Position numbers and translations under genes: made by a program. Below, piece by piece: positions 26,188-34,202 of a DNA stretch of 43,502 bases (the stretch's first letter is position 1; each line of letters opens with the position of its first letter). Below the pieces are notes generated by a model. The model searched no databases. It was not told the origin of the DNA and saw only the letters and a list, made by a program, of their open reading frames with translations. This DNA is from Actinomycetes bacterium. GTDB taxonomy: Bacteria > Actinomycetota > Thermoleophilia > Gaiellales > Gaiellaceae. The stretch is from contig JANYJX010000072.1 in assembly GCA_025358355.1 (NCBI GenBank), positions 1 to 43,502 on the forward strand, in the 5' to 3' direction.

Positions 26188-27357
26188 CTAACGACGGAAG
26201 AGCGCAGCCTGGCCCTGCCCAACGCCGATGCACAGCGTCGCGAGGCCGAGGTGGCCGTCGCGTCGCCGCAGCTCGTGCAGGAGCGAGACGACGAGCCGCG
26301 CGCCCGACATGCCTAGCGGATGGCCAAGCGCGATCGCGCCGCCGTTAACGTTTACGCGCTCTTCGTCGAGACCGAGCTCGCGGATCACGGCAACGCTCTG
26401 CGAGGCGAAGGCCTCGTTCAGCTCGACTAGATCAATGTCGGCGAGATCAACGCCGGCTCGCGCGAGTAGTCGCCGCACGGCGGGAATCGGCCCGATACCC
26501 ATCACGCGCGGATCGACACCGGTCACCGCGGAACCGACGAACTCGCCGAGCGGCTCTATGCCAAGCGCGGCGGCCTTCTCCTCACTGGCGATCACAAGAG
26601 CCGCAGCGCCGTCGTTGATCCCGCTCGCGTTACCAGCCGTCACCGTCCCATCGACGCGGAACGCGGGCTTCAACGACGCGAGCTTCTCGGCCGACGTGTC
26701 GGGTCGCGGATGCTCGTCGCGTACAAGCTCGCCCGCCGGAATCAGCTCAGCCGCGAAGCGGCACGCGGCGTCGGCAGCCGCCCATCTCGCCTGCGAGCGC
26801 AGCGCAAACGCGTCCTGCTCCTCGCGCGACACACCCCACTCTGCGGCCACGTTCTCGCCGGTCTCGCCCATGCTCTCGGTCGAATGGCTCTCGGCATAGC
26901 GCAGGTTGACGAAACGCCAGCCGAGCGTTGTGTCGTACAGCGGGCGATCGCCACGCTCGAATGGCTTGGCTGGCTTCGCCGTGACGAGCGGCGCGCGACT
27001 CATCGACTCGACACCGCCCGCGACGAACAGGTCACCATCTCCCGCGATCACCGCGTGACACGCGCCGACAACAGCCGAAAGACCAGACGCGCAGAGCCGG
27101 TTCACAGTGACTCCACCCACGCTGTCGGGCAGCCCGGCGAGCAGCGCGGCGAAGCGCGCGACGTTGCGGTTGTCCTCGCCGGCCTGATTCGCGCAGCCGA
27201 GCCACACATCCTCGATCTCGGCCGGATCCACCCCCGCGCGCTCGACCGCAGCCGCGATCGCAAGCGCAGCAAGATCGTCGGGCCGCACGCCAGACAGGCC
27301 ACCGCCGTAGCGCCCCACCGGGGTTCGGACGGCCGAGAGGATGACGGCGCGACTCAC
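26188..27357 (-). CDS. Thiolase: acetyl-CoA C-acyltransferase
   Basis: 389 residues from GTG at 27357; TTG at 27366 is an alternative with a poorer site. The thiolase catalytic triad is complete: the nucleophile cysteine in [12 protein letters not shown], the histidine in [15 protein letters not shown] and the second cysteine in [12 protein letters not shown]. Length and pattern match PcaF/FadA-type degradative thiolases, including [14 protein letters not shown] at the N-terminus. It cleaves 3-ketoacyl-CoA with CoA, or condenses acetyl-CoA in reverse. It is the first gene of a minus-strand series and lies 9 bp before the selenoprotein. It is divergent from the diguanylate cyclase gene. Confidence 0.92.
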   Translation of the reverse strand: MSRAVILSAVRTPVGRYGGGLSGVRPDDLAALAIAAAVERAGVDPAEIEDVWLGCANQAGEDNRNVARFAALLAGLPDSVGGVTVNRLCASGLSAVVGACHAVIAGDGDLFVAGGVESMSRAPLVTAKPAKPFERGDRPLYDTTLGWRFVNLRYAESHSTESMGETGENVAAEWGVSREEQDAFALRSQARWAAADAACRFAAELIPAGELVRDEHPRPDTSAEKLASLKPAFRVDGTVTAGNASGINDGAAALVIASEEKAAALGIEPLGEFVGSAVTGVDPRVMGIGPIPAVRRLLARAGVDLADIDLVELNEAFASQSVAVIRELGLDEERVNVNGGAIALGHPLGMSGARLVVSLLHELRRRDGHLGLATLCIGVGQGQAALFRR

Positions 27358-27441
27358 CGTGTGCAACCTACGTGACTCGGCTCAGCTCGCTCCGCCGCTG
27401 ACGCCGATCGCGGCCAGCGCATCGAGCCTCGTCTTCGCCGC

Positions 27442-28440
27442 GTGAACGCCGAGGCCGCCAGCGGATTGCCTTCCGCCATCAAGAACCCAGGCGACGCGGT
27501 CGATATCGCGGGTGTGCCGGACTCCGACAAGCTCCCGCTCGTTCTCGTCGTTGTCGCCGACGACGACGGCGTGACCCGCGCCATGGTGAGCGGATGGCTG
27601 CGGGACTCCGGCGTCGATGTCGTCGCCGCGCGCGACGGCGACGAGGCGCTGGTCGTGGCGACCGCACAGAAGCCCGACCTTCTCATCGTCGATGTGACGA
27701 TGCCGGGCCGGGACGGGCACGACGTGTGTCGCGCGATCCAGGCTGCGAGCGCGGTGCCGCCACCCGTCATCTTTCTTACGGCGCACACGACGACGACCGC
27801 TCGCGTGGCCGGCCTCGATGCCGGTGCCGTCGACTACATCGTGAAGCCGTTCGAGCAGGCCGAGCTCGTCGCTCGAGTCCGCGCAGCGCTTCGCACGAAG
27901 GCGGCGCGCGACGGCTTCGTCGAGCAGGCGACCCGCGACAGGCTCACCGGCCTGCTGAACCGCCGCGAGATCGACGTTCATGCCGAGGCTGCAGTGTCGC
28001 TCGCTCACAGGCATGGTCGCTCGGTCTCGTTTCTGATGGTTGACATCGACTATTTCAAGCGGATCAACGACCGCTACGGAGACGCGGCGGGCGACGAGGT
28101 GCTGCGCGAGGTTGCGCGCCGGATCTTCGCGGCGTGCCGCGCATCGGATGTCGTCGGGCGCTACGGCGGCGAAGAGTTCCTGCTGATCCTGCCCGAGACG
28201 CTTGTCGACGCCGCAGCCACCACGGGCGACAAGATCCGTCGGGTTCTCTCGGAGGAGCCAGTCAAATGCGACGATCTGCGCATCGCGATCACGGCGAGCG
28301 TCGGCGTCGCAGAGCTGAATCCGGGCATGCGGACGGCCGAGCTCTACGAAGCCGCCGACCGCGCGCTCTACCGTGCAAAAGAGCTAGGCCGAAACCGCAC
28401 CGAGCTGCACCGGCCCGACCTCGACCTCGTCTCCGACTAG
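27442..28440 (+). CDS. REC-GGDEF response regulator/diguanylate cyclase
   Basis: 332 residues from GTG at 27442; GTG at 27514 is also in frame and would trim a non-homologous N-terminus. The receiver domain (about 32-150) has the acidic pair ADDD, the phosphoacceptor aspartate in LLIVDVTMPG, FLTAHT and IVKPF. The cyclase domain (about 165-325) begins ATRDRLTGLLNRREID and has the active site GRYGGEEFLLILP. RASD five residues before it is a complete inhibitory I-site. It should make c-di-GMP under control of phosphorylation with product inhibition. No partner kinase gene is adjacent on this strand. Confidence 0.93.
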   Translation: MNAEAASGLPSAIKNPGDAVDIAGVPDSDKLPLVLVVVADDDGVTRAMVSGWLRDSGVDVVAARDGDEALVVATAQKPDLLIVDVTMPGRDGHDVCRAIQAASAVPPPVIFLTAHTTTTARVAGLDAGAVDYIVKPFEQAELVARVRAALRTKAARDGFVEQATRDRLTGLLNRREIDVHAEAAVSLAHRHGRSVSFLMVDIDYFKRINDRYGDAAGDEVLREVARRIFAACRASDVVGRYGGEEFLLILPETLVDAAATTGDKIRRVLSEEPVKCDDLRIAITASVGVAELNPGMRTAELYEAADRALYRAKELGRNRTELHRPDLDLVSD

Positions 28441-29081
28441 CCCGTCGCCGGCAAACCGGAGTCAGGTCTTCCGCCCGGTTCTAAAACCAACGTTCGCCGT
28501 GCCCCTGCGTCCGCGAAAGGATTGAAGCCGCTCCGGCACGACAGAAGCAACCACGCCGAACCATGGGTGGGCGGCCGGCGCCTAATGCGAGAAGCAGCAC
28601 AAGCGCTTAGGCAACCTTCTTGCGTGCTGCGTCTTGAAGGTTGGTGAGTTCAATATTGCTCTTGTTGTCTTGCGCGGAGAGAGTTGCAGCAATCGCTGCA
28701 ACTCTTCCTCGGGATCTAACGACCCGGCAGCTTGTTCCAGCTGGGGTTCGTCAGTTGTGTGCCGACGTTGCGGTCCGGCAAGGTGCAACGGCATGAAGAG
28801 ACTCGCCACTGCGTAGCGGGCGGCCAAGATGAGGAGAGTGCGGCCCCGCCACGCGCTGTCGTTCCAGCCGGTGGCCACCGCAGGCACAACGGCACCGGCA
28901 ATCACAGCGTTCGCAGCTACAAGACCAGGCCCTTACTCTCGATCGTGGTCAAGCGTTCTTCGCTACGGGTGAGAAACACATGGCGCTCTCGGCACCGGGG
29001 CCGCCGCAAGGCTCGAACATCTGCCGCGCTGTGCGATGTTAAGCGGAGCGGAACGCGCGCCAGAAACCACAGGAGGACGAG
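28441..29081. other. 641-bp stretch without a convincing intact gene
   Basis: On the minus strand about 28610-28905 contains protein-like text broken by one frameshift: DEPQLEQAAGSLDPEEELQRLLQLS, then, one frame over, AQDNKSNIELTNLQDAARKKVA and TAA. This may be a decayed gene. A perfect 11-bp palindrome (28680-28705, 4-nt loop) lies within it and can be explained by its codons for ELQRLLQL. No tRNA, riboswitch or clear promoter was recognised. The last 15 bases hold AGGAGG, the ribosome site of the next gene. Confidence 0.4.
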
Positions 29082-29519
29082 ATGAGATGGGTCACACGTG
29101 AACGGCCGAAGACCGACCGAATCGCTTGCCCTTGGCTGATCAAGAAGTTCATCGACCCCGACGCAGAGTTCGTCTACGTTCCCGCCGACCAGGTCGTCGA
29201 GACCGCCAACCGCGAAGGCTCGCATTCCTACGACGCATCGGGCGCGACATATACGCACCGTGACGGGCTCTGCTCGTTCGAGGTGCTTGTCGAGGAGTAC
29301 AAGATCGATGACCCGGCCGTGAAGCTGCTTGCGCGCATCGTGCACGGCGCCGACATCAGCGACGACCGTGACGCAACGCCGCAGTCGCGTGGGCTCCTCG
29401 CTGTGGCGGAAGGCTTCTACCTGCTCGAGCTCGGTGACGACCTCCGCCAGCTCGAGCTCTCGTTGCCGGTATACGACGCGCTCTATGCCTGGTGTCAGCA
29501 CGAGATTGCGACGGCGTGA
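29082..29519 (+). CDS. ChrB C-terminal-domain protein
   Basis: 145 residues from ATG at 29082, five bases after AGGAGG. The whole protein is the ChrB C-terminal domain: MRWVTRERPKTDRIACPWLIKKFIDPDAEF, then YTHRDGLCSFEVLVEEY, and LLARIVHGADI. In chromate-resistance operons this domain is fused to an N-terminal regulatory part and lies beside the efflux gene chrA. Here it stands alone, and no chrA is in the window. Its stop overlaps the start of a beta-propeller gene (GTGA). Function outside chromate operons is not established; a metal- or oxyanion-linked sensing role is plausible. Confidence 0.88.
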   Translation: MRWVTRERPKTDRIACPWLIKKFIDPDAEFVYVPADQVVETANREGSHSYDASGATYTHRDGLCSFEVLVEEYKIDDPAVKLLARIVHGADISDDRDATPQSRGLLAVAEGFYLLELGDDLRQLELSLPVYDALYAWCQHEIATA

Positions 29520-30424
29520 CGCTCAGGCGGATCGACTTCATCCCGATTCCAGCGGGCGCTGCACCGGGGTTCGACCACGCAGATGTCTACCGCGCCGGCA
29601 GGCGGCTGTACGTCGCGCACACCGGAGCCGACCGCGTCGACGTGCTCGATTGCGAGAACCTGACGTACCTGCGCTCGCTGCCTGGCCTGTCCGGTGTCGC
29701 GGGCGTTTTGATCGACGAGCCGCACGATCGCCTCTTCACGAGCGACCGCGGCGCTGCGCGGGTCAGCATCTTCCGCTGCTCCGACGAGAAACTTCTCGGC
29801 CAGGTCGCGGTGGGCGCGCACCCGAACGGCCTCGCCTACGACCCGGCCAGGCGGCGGCTGTACAGCTTCAACCTCGGCAATCCGCTTGGCGTCGACTGCA
29901 GCGCATCCGTGGTCGACATCGCAACGCTGCACGTCGTGGCCACGATCCCTCTCGCCGGCCGGCCTCGCTGGGCGGTGTACGACGGCGACCGCGACACGAT
30001 CTACGCGAACGTCCGCGATCCGGCCGAGATCGCCGTGATCGACTGCGCTCGGGCCACCATTACGCGAACGCTTCCCATCCCCTCCGCCGGCCCACATGGG
30101 CTGTGGCTCGACGGCGACCGCCTGTTCTGCGCGGCTGATGGAGGAGACCTCGTCGTCCTCGATCGCGACAGCGGCGCGATCCTCGCAAGCCTCCCGCTAC
30201 CCGGCGTCCCAGACGTCCTCATGCACGACGCACGGCTCCGGCGGCTGTACGTCGCCGTTGGGGATCCGGGCGTCGTGTGCAGCTTCGACAGCGACCGCCT
30301 CGAACATGTCGAGACGGTCGCCACCGAGGAAGGTGCGCACACGATCGGCTGGGACCCGTTCGGGCAGAACCTCTACGCGTTCTGCCCGACGAGCGGCGGC
30401 GCCGCGATCTACACCGAGCGCTGA
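29516..30424 (+). CDS. YVTN/YncE-type beta-propeller protein
   Basis: 302 residues from GTG at 29516, overlapping the ChrB-domain stop. There are about seven propeller blades with the pattern RLYVAHTGADRVDVLDCENL, RLFTSDRGAARVSIF, GLAYDPARRRLYSF, TIYANVRDPAEIAVIDC, RLFCAADGGDLVVLD, RLYVAVGDPGVVCSFD and NLYAFCPTSGGAAIY. No signal peptide or membrane helix is visible, so it is probably cytoplasmic, unlike the membrane-anchored propeller protein elsewhere in the window. It is translationally coupled to the ChrB-domain gene, which suggests that the two act together; the ligand is unknown. Confidence 0.85.
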   Translation: MTLRRIDFIPIPAGAAPGFDHADVYRAGRRLYVAHTGADRVDVLDCENLTYLRSLPGLSGVAGVLIDEPHDRLFTSDRGAARVSIFRCSDEKLLGQVAVGAHPNGLAYDPARRRLYSFNLGNPLGVDCSASVVDIATLHVVATIPLAGRPRWAVYDGDRDTIYANVRDPAEIAVIDCARATITRTLPIPSAGPHGLWLDGDRLFCAADGGDLVVLDRDSGAILASLPLPGVPDVLMHDARLRRLYVAVGDPGVVCSFDSDRLEHVETVATEEGAHTIGWDPFGQNLYAFCPTSGGAAIYTER

Positions 30425-30442
30425 CCCCCGGCTATCTCCTCG

Positions 30443-30460
30443 GCCGAGAGTCAGCTCGGC
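30443..30460. terminator. Short hairpin between convergent genes
   Basis: GCCGAG (30443-30448), loop AGTCAG, CTCGGC (30455-30460). It overlaps the peroxiredoxin stop and lacks a T tract. A weak terminator at best. Confidence 0.35.
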
Positions 30461-31110
30461 TGGGGCACGATCCGGATGTACGGCCGCGGCTCCTGCCAGC
30501 CGTCCGGGTACTTCTCCCTGGCCTCGTCGTTCGAGACCGAGCCGGCGATGATCACGTCGTCGCCCTGCTGCCAGTTCACCGGTGTCGCGACCTTGTGCTT
30601 CGCTGTGAGCTGCAGCGAGTCGATCACGCGCAGCACCTCGTCGAAGTTGCGGCCGGTTGTCATCGGGTAGACAAGGATGAGCTTCACCTTCTTGTCGGGG
30701 CCGATCACGAACACGTTCCGCACCGTCTGATTGTCGGCCGGCGTCCGCACCAGCGGATCGCCCGAGACGCTCGCGGGAAGCATCCCGTAGAGCTTCGACA
30801 CGTTGAAATCGATGTCACCGATCATTGGGTAGTTCGGCGCGTGACCTTGTGTGGCCGCGATGTCGGCGGCCCAGTCGACGTGTCGGTCGACCGGGTCGAC
30901 GGACAGCCCGATCACCTTCACGTTGCGGCTGTCGAAGTCGGGCTTGATCTTCGCCATGTACCCGAGCTCGGTGGTGCAAACCGGGGTGAAATCCTTGGGG
31001 TGCGAGAACAGCACCGCCCACGAGTCGCCGATCCAGTCGTGGAAGTTGATCCGCCCATCCGTGGTCTCAGCCTCGAAGTCCGGTGCCGTGTCGCCAAGCT
31101 GCAGAGCCAT
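30451..31110 (-). CDS. 1-Cys peroxiredoxin (Prx6/AhpC-TSA family)
   Basis: 219 residues from ATG at 31110, six bases after AGGAGG; upstream in-frame ATGs are less well placed. The Prx6 pattern is clear: MALQLGDTAPDFEAETTDG, the active site HPKDFTPVCTTELG with the peroxidatic cysteine, and LSVDPVDRHVDWAADI. The long C-terminal arm typical of the 1-Cys group (VYPMTTGRNFDEVLRVIDSLQL) contains no obvious resolving cysteine. It reduces peroxides, using thiols or another reductant. It stands alone between convergent and same-strand genes. Family assignment is secure. Confidence 0.95.
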   Translation of the reverse strand: MALQLGDTAPDFEAETTDGRINFHDWIGDSWAVLFSHPKDFTPVCTTELGYMAKIKPDFDSRNVKVIGLSVDPVDRHVDWAADIAATQGHAPNYPMIGDIDFNVSKLYGMLPASVSGDPLVRTPADNQTVRNVFVIGPDKKVKLILVYPMTTGRNFDEVLRVIDSLQLTAKHKVATPVNWQQGDDVIIAGSVSNDEAREKYPDGWQEPRPYIRIVPQPS

Positions 31111-31392
31111 CTCCATCCTCCTCATCTCGGGTCGGGGTGCTCGGTCACCAACTGGCCGCACCCACCGCGTCTCCGCGCAAGCGTATCGCATTACTTCAAT
31201 AGGTAAAGCCGCTGACCTTGCGCAACTCCTCGAGCCCCTGATCGACGACCTAGGTCTTCAAACGGCCGCGCTAGTCCGCAGCTAGCCGTTCGCGGAAGAC
31301 GCAGGAGTTCGTCCATCGTGCCAGCGACGCAGGGTTCGGTGCTCAGCTCCTCCCGCTCGGCACGGTCGAAGAGTTGAGGAGCACGCCGACGG
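31111..31392. other. Upstream region of the peroxiredoxin gene
   Basis: The minus strand has a protein-like end (GLEELRKVSGFTY then TGA, about 31200-31240) that is closed upstream by stop codons, so it may be a gene remnant. No clear promoter or hairpin was seen. Confidence 0.3.
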
Positions 31393-31536
31393 TCAGGTCG
31401 GGCCTGCCCCGGGTCGCCAGCCTCCGTGCTGCTCGACGTGCAGCAGGTCGACACGCTCAGTGTCGGTCAGCGTCGGCTCGTGTCGGGCGATCAGCTCTGC
31501 GAGCTCGGTGTGCAGCTGCCCGACTCGGTCAGCCAC
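31393..31536 (-). CDS. Small 47-residue hypothetical protein
   Basis: GTG at 31536 lies five bases after AGGAG, and the frame ends at TGA 31393. The product (VADRVGQLHTELAELIARHEP, later LLHVEQHGGWRPGAGPT) is an acidic helical peptide with a Gly/Pro end. It follows infA by 20 bp on the same strand, so it is probably co-transcribed. It is not assigned to any family. The good ribosome site and the amphipathic helix argue for a real gene. Confidence 0.55.
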   Translation of the reverse strand: MADRVGQLHTELAELIARHEPTLTDTERVDLLHVEQHGGWRPGAGPT

Positions 31537-31556
31537 CGTGTCTCCTGCTGCCGGAG

Positions 31557-31802
31557 CTAGCGCAGTCGATAAACGATGCGGCCACGATCGAGGTCGTACG
31601 ATGAGACCTCGACCCGCACGCGATCGCCGGGACCCATGCGGATGCGGTGTCGCTTCATGCGGCCCGCGGTGTAGCCGATCATCTCGTGCCCGTTGTCGAG
31701 AGTCAGCCGGAACATCCGGTTGCGGAGAGACTCGGTGATCTCTCCTTCCATCTCGATCTTCTCTTCTTTGACTGCGATGGCGGAGCTCCCTTCGTGTCGC
31801 AT
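31557..31802 (-). CDS. infA: Translation initiation factor IF-1 (solitary copy)
   Basis: The core is AVKEEKIEMEGEITESLRN, FRLTLDNGHEMIGYTAGRMKRHRIRMGPGDRVRVEVSSYDL and RGRIVYRLR, a complete OB-fold IF-1 of about 71 residues. The nearest ATG (31802) gives 81 residues but has no Shine-Dalgarno and sits in the T-tail of the upstream terminator. GAAGGGAG lies seven bases before ATC at 31778, exactly where IF-1 proteins normally begin, so a non-AUG start is possible. There are no ribosomal-protein neighbours; canonical infA sits in the spc/alpha operon, so this is perhaps a second copy. IF-1 blocks the A site during initiation. Confidence 0.93.
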   Translation of the reverse strand: MRHEGSSAIAVKEEKIEMEGEITESLRNRMFRLTLDNGHEMIGYTAGRMKRHRIRMGPGDRVRVEVSSYDLDRGRIVYRLR

Positions 31803-31811
31803 TGAAAAGAG

Positions 31812-31849
31812 TGGAGGCCTGTGACTGCCGAAGCGGCCACAGGCCTCCA
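31812..31849 (-). terminator. Intrinsic terminator of the cold-shock gene
   Basis: A perfect 12-bp stem (TGGAGGCCTGTG and its complement, 31812-31823 and 31838-31849) encloses a nested GCCG/CGGC stem. On the minus strand it is followed by CTCTTTTC, a classical U tract. infA begins directly behind it. Confidence 0.88.
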
Positions 31850-31859
31850 GTGTCACGAA

Positions 31860-32066
31860 CTACGAAACGACGGTGACGTTGGTCGCCTCCGGGCCCTTCG
31901 CGCCCTCGCGGGCCTCGTAGGTCACCTTCGCGCCCTCCGGGAGCGACTTGAAGCCCTCACCGGCAATGTTGCTGTGATGCACGAAAAGATCTTTCGATCC
32001 CTCGGCGGGCTCGATAAAGCCGAAGCCCTTCGCATCGTTGAACCACTTAACGGTTCCTTCTGCCAT
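31860..32066 (-). CDS. cspA: Cold-shock domain protein
   Basis: 68 residues from ATG at 32066, seven bases after GGGAGGTG. A single cold-shock domain: [23 protein letters not shown] (RNP1 KGFGFI), [10 protein letters not shown] (RNP2) and [20 protein letters not shown]. It binds single-stranded RNA and DNA and melts secondary structure. A promoter-like pair of hexamers lies 85-114 bp upstream, and a strong terminator follows, so it is probably monocistronic. Its 5' leader is about 78 nt, which leaves room for temperature-dependent folding as in other csp genes; that regulation is not shown here. Confidence 0.96.
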   Translation of the reverse strand: MAEGTVKWFNDAKGFGFIEPAEGSKDLFVHHSNIAGEGFKSLPEGAKVTYEAREGAKGPEATNVTVVS

Positions 32067-32150
32067 AGAAATACACCTCCCAACATAACTCTCACGAACG
32101 CATTGGGAAGGCGCAGACGCGCAGACCGAACTCGCTCTAACTTGCCGGGC

Positions 32151-32180
32151 ACCATACCAGCCCGGTACCACCAACGGCAA
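32151..32180 (-). promoter_or_regulatory. Probable promoter of the cold-shock gene
   Basis: On the minus strand TTGCCG (32180-32175) and TATGGT (32156-32151) are 18 bp apart, resembling sigma-70 hexamers. The start point would be near 32144, giving a leader of about 78 nt. Confidence 0.45.
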
Positions 32181-32212
32181 ACGGGCGTTCTCGTAGCCTC
32201 ATCTCGTACGCC

Positions 32213-33009
32213 TCAACAGGGTTCGACGGAAGCGGTGAAGCCGAGGATCAGCTCGGCGGTGTCGAGCGGGACGTCCAGCTGAGGGCAATGGCCGACCCCG
32301 TCCAGCACAACCCAGTCCGCATCGGTAGCCAGTCGGCGCGGAAGCGCGCGCCCGCTGACGGCCATGGCAACAGCGCGTCGTCGGTTCCCCAAACGATTCG
32401 CACCGGGCAGGTGGTCTTCTCCGCATCGAGATTCCAGTCCAGGCGGCGCGCGTAACTCGAGGAGCGGCGCCACGTCGCACGCGGCCGCGGCACGGATCAC
32501 GTGCGCTACAAGCTCGGCCGGAATGTGCTCGTAGTTCATCGTGATCAGCTGCGTGGCGCGGCGCCGGCCGTCGGGGGTCGCAGCCGATCGCGTCGGCATG
32601 CGGTGCGACAGCTTGCAGCTGCTCGTGCATCGTCTCCTGCAGGCGGAGCGTGTCTCGGAACAACTCGTCGCCACGCGCCCAGCCGCCTGCCGGGACCAGC
32701 GCCACGACCGACCGCGCCCGGCCACGCGCCGCCAACTGCAACGCGACGCAGCCGCCGAGAGAGTTGCCCACGATGTGCGCCGTCTCGAAGCCTGCACCGT
32801 CTATCGCGTGCTCGACTGCGTCAGCGAACAGCGAGTCACTGATCTCATCCTCGAGCGCAGGCCCACCCGAATGGCCTGGCAACGTCGGCGTAAGAACCGC
32901 GTGCCGGTGTGACAGCATCGGCAGCACGAGATCCTGCGTCCGTCCCGTATCCACGAACCCATGAAGACAAAACAAGCGGCGTGGAAGAACCGGTGAGAGC
33001 CAAGTACAT
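32213..33009 (-). pseudogene. Alpha/beta hydrolase broken by four single-base indels
   Basis: ATG at 33009 begins MYLALTGSSTPL. The homology then continues in other frames: LFCLHGFVDTGRTQDLVLPMLS and IVGNSLGGCVALQLAARG (the nucleophile elbow GNSLGG), then RRRATQLITMNYEHIPAELVAHVI, then RLDWNLDAEKTTCPVRIVWGTDDALLPW, then DADWVVLDGVGHCPQLDVP (catalytic histidine) and a stop at 32213. Frame changes lie near 32972, 32584, 32454 and 32323; each can be explained by one inserted or missing base. The protein text between them is well conserved and keeps the catalytic residues. Either decay is recent or the base calls are wrong. Confidence 0.75.
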
Positions 33010-33062
33010 GCACGGACCGCAGTCCCCGCAGCGGCCTCGCGTGAGTGGCAAGCTGTCGCTTG

Positions 33063-34202
33063 ATGAGCACCTCGATACGCACCGGAGCCGATCGGACGCT
33101 GGAGCTGCTCGCCCTGCAGGTGGGCCGACCGCTGAGCGAGGTCGAAACTCCCGTCGCGGTCGTCGACCTCGACCTGCTCGAAGCCAACCTGCAGGACTTG
33201 CAGACGTATGTCGACGGGCACGGCATCGCGCTGTGGCCCCATACGAAGACGCACAAGTCGCCCGAGATCGGCCTCCGGCAGCTCGAGCTCGGCGCGGGTG
33301 GTCTCACGGTTGCGAAGACGGGCGAGGCCGAGGTGTTCCAGGAAGCGGGCGCGTCGCGGATCCTCGTGCACTACCCGCCCTTCGGCACCGACAAGTGGGA
33401 GCGCCTCGCGCGGATCGCGGCCGAGGGCGTCGAGCTGACCGTCGCAGTCGACAGCCTCGCGCCGGCTGCGGGCCTTGCTGCCGCGCTCGCGCGACACGGC
33501 GCGCGAGCGACGTTGCTCGTCGAGCTCGACGTCGGCCTGCACCGCACCGGCCAGACCACAGCCGCTGCTGCACTCGCGCTGGCGCAGTCGCTCTCGCAGC
33601 TTCCGGCGGTCGACGTTGTCGGCATCAGCTGCTATCCCGGCCATCTCCAAGGTGACCCCGCTGCGATTCGCCGGAACGTCGTCGCCGTCGATGAGCTGCT
33701 GCGCGAGACGCGCGATGCCTTCTCGGCCTCGGGCATTCGCTGCGACCGGATCTCGGGCGGCTCCACCCCGTCGCGCTACCTCACGCACGAGACGTGCGTC
33801 AACGAGCTGCGCTCCGGGACGTATGCGTTCCTCGACCGCGTAGTCAGCGGCGACGAGCTCGAAAAATGCGCTCTGCGAGTCGTGGTCACTGTCGTATCCG
33901 ACGCGGTGCCGGGGCAGATCGTCGTCGATGCTGGCTCGAAGACGCTGACCTCCGACGATCATCCGGACGGCGGGCACGGCGCGATCGTCGGCTGGCCCGG
34001 CGCAAACCTCCACACGATCAACGAGGAGCACGGCTACGTGGACGTCTCGTCGCTGGCCGAGCGGCCCGCGATCGGCGACCAGCTGCAGATCATCCCGAAC
34101 CACGCGTGCGGCTGCGTCAACCTCCACGACGGGCTGCTGGCCGTGCGGGACGGCGTCGTCGATCACGTGATCGCCGTGTCCGCACGCGGCCTCGTTCGTT
34201 AG
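33063..34202 (+). CDS. D-threonine aldolase/D-serine dehydratase-like PLP enzyme
   Basis: 379 residues. ATG at 33063 is preferred over GTG at 33045, though neither has a good ribosome site. The alanine-racemase N-terminal barrel is shown by TPVAVVDLDLLEANLQDLQTY and by LWPHTKTHKSPEIG, which contains the PLP lysine. LVELDVGLHRTGQ, SCYPGHLQ and RISGGSTPSRYLTH follow. The C-terminal metal-binding part has PNHACGCVNLHD, as in fungal and bacterial D-serine dehydratase/D-threonine aldolases. It cleaves or deaminates a D-3-hydroxy amino acid; which one is not visible. It converges with the acetamidase gene and their stop codons overlap by four bases. Confidence 0.88.
   Translation: MSTSIRTGADRTLELLALQVGRPLSEVETPVAVVDLDLLEANLQDLQTYVDGHGIALWPHTKTHKSPEIGLRQLELGAGGLTVAKTGEAEVFQEAGASRILVHYPPFGTDKWERLARIAAEGVELTVAVDSLAPAAGLAAALARHGARATLLVELDVGLHRTGQTTAAAALALAQSLSQLPAVDVVGISCYPGHLQGDPAAIRRNVVAVDELLRETRDAFSASGIRCDRISGGSTPSRYLTHETCVNELRSGTYAFLDRVVSGDELEKCALRVVVTVVSDAVPGQIVVDAGSKTLTSDDHPDGGHGAIVGWPGANLHTINEEHGYVDVSSLAERPAIGDQLQIIPNHACGCVNLHDGLLAVRDGVVDHVIAVSARGLVR

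Noticed and set aside
28475-28490. GGTTCTAAAACC as a tRNA T-arm
   Set aside because: No acceptor, D or anticodon arms can be folded around it.
28680-28705. Perfect 11-bp palindrome as a terminator
   Set aside because: No T tract follows on either strand, and the repeat is explained by codons for ELQRLLQL in the decayed minus-strand frame.
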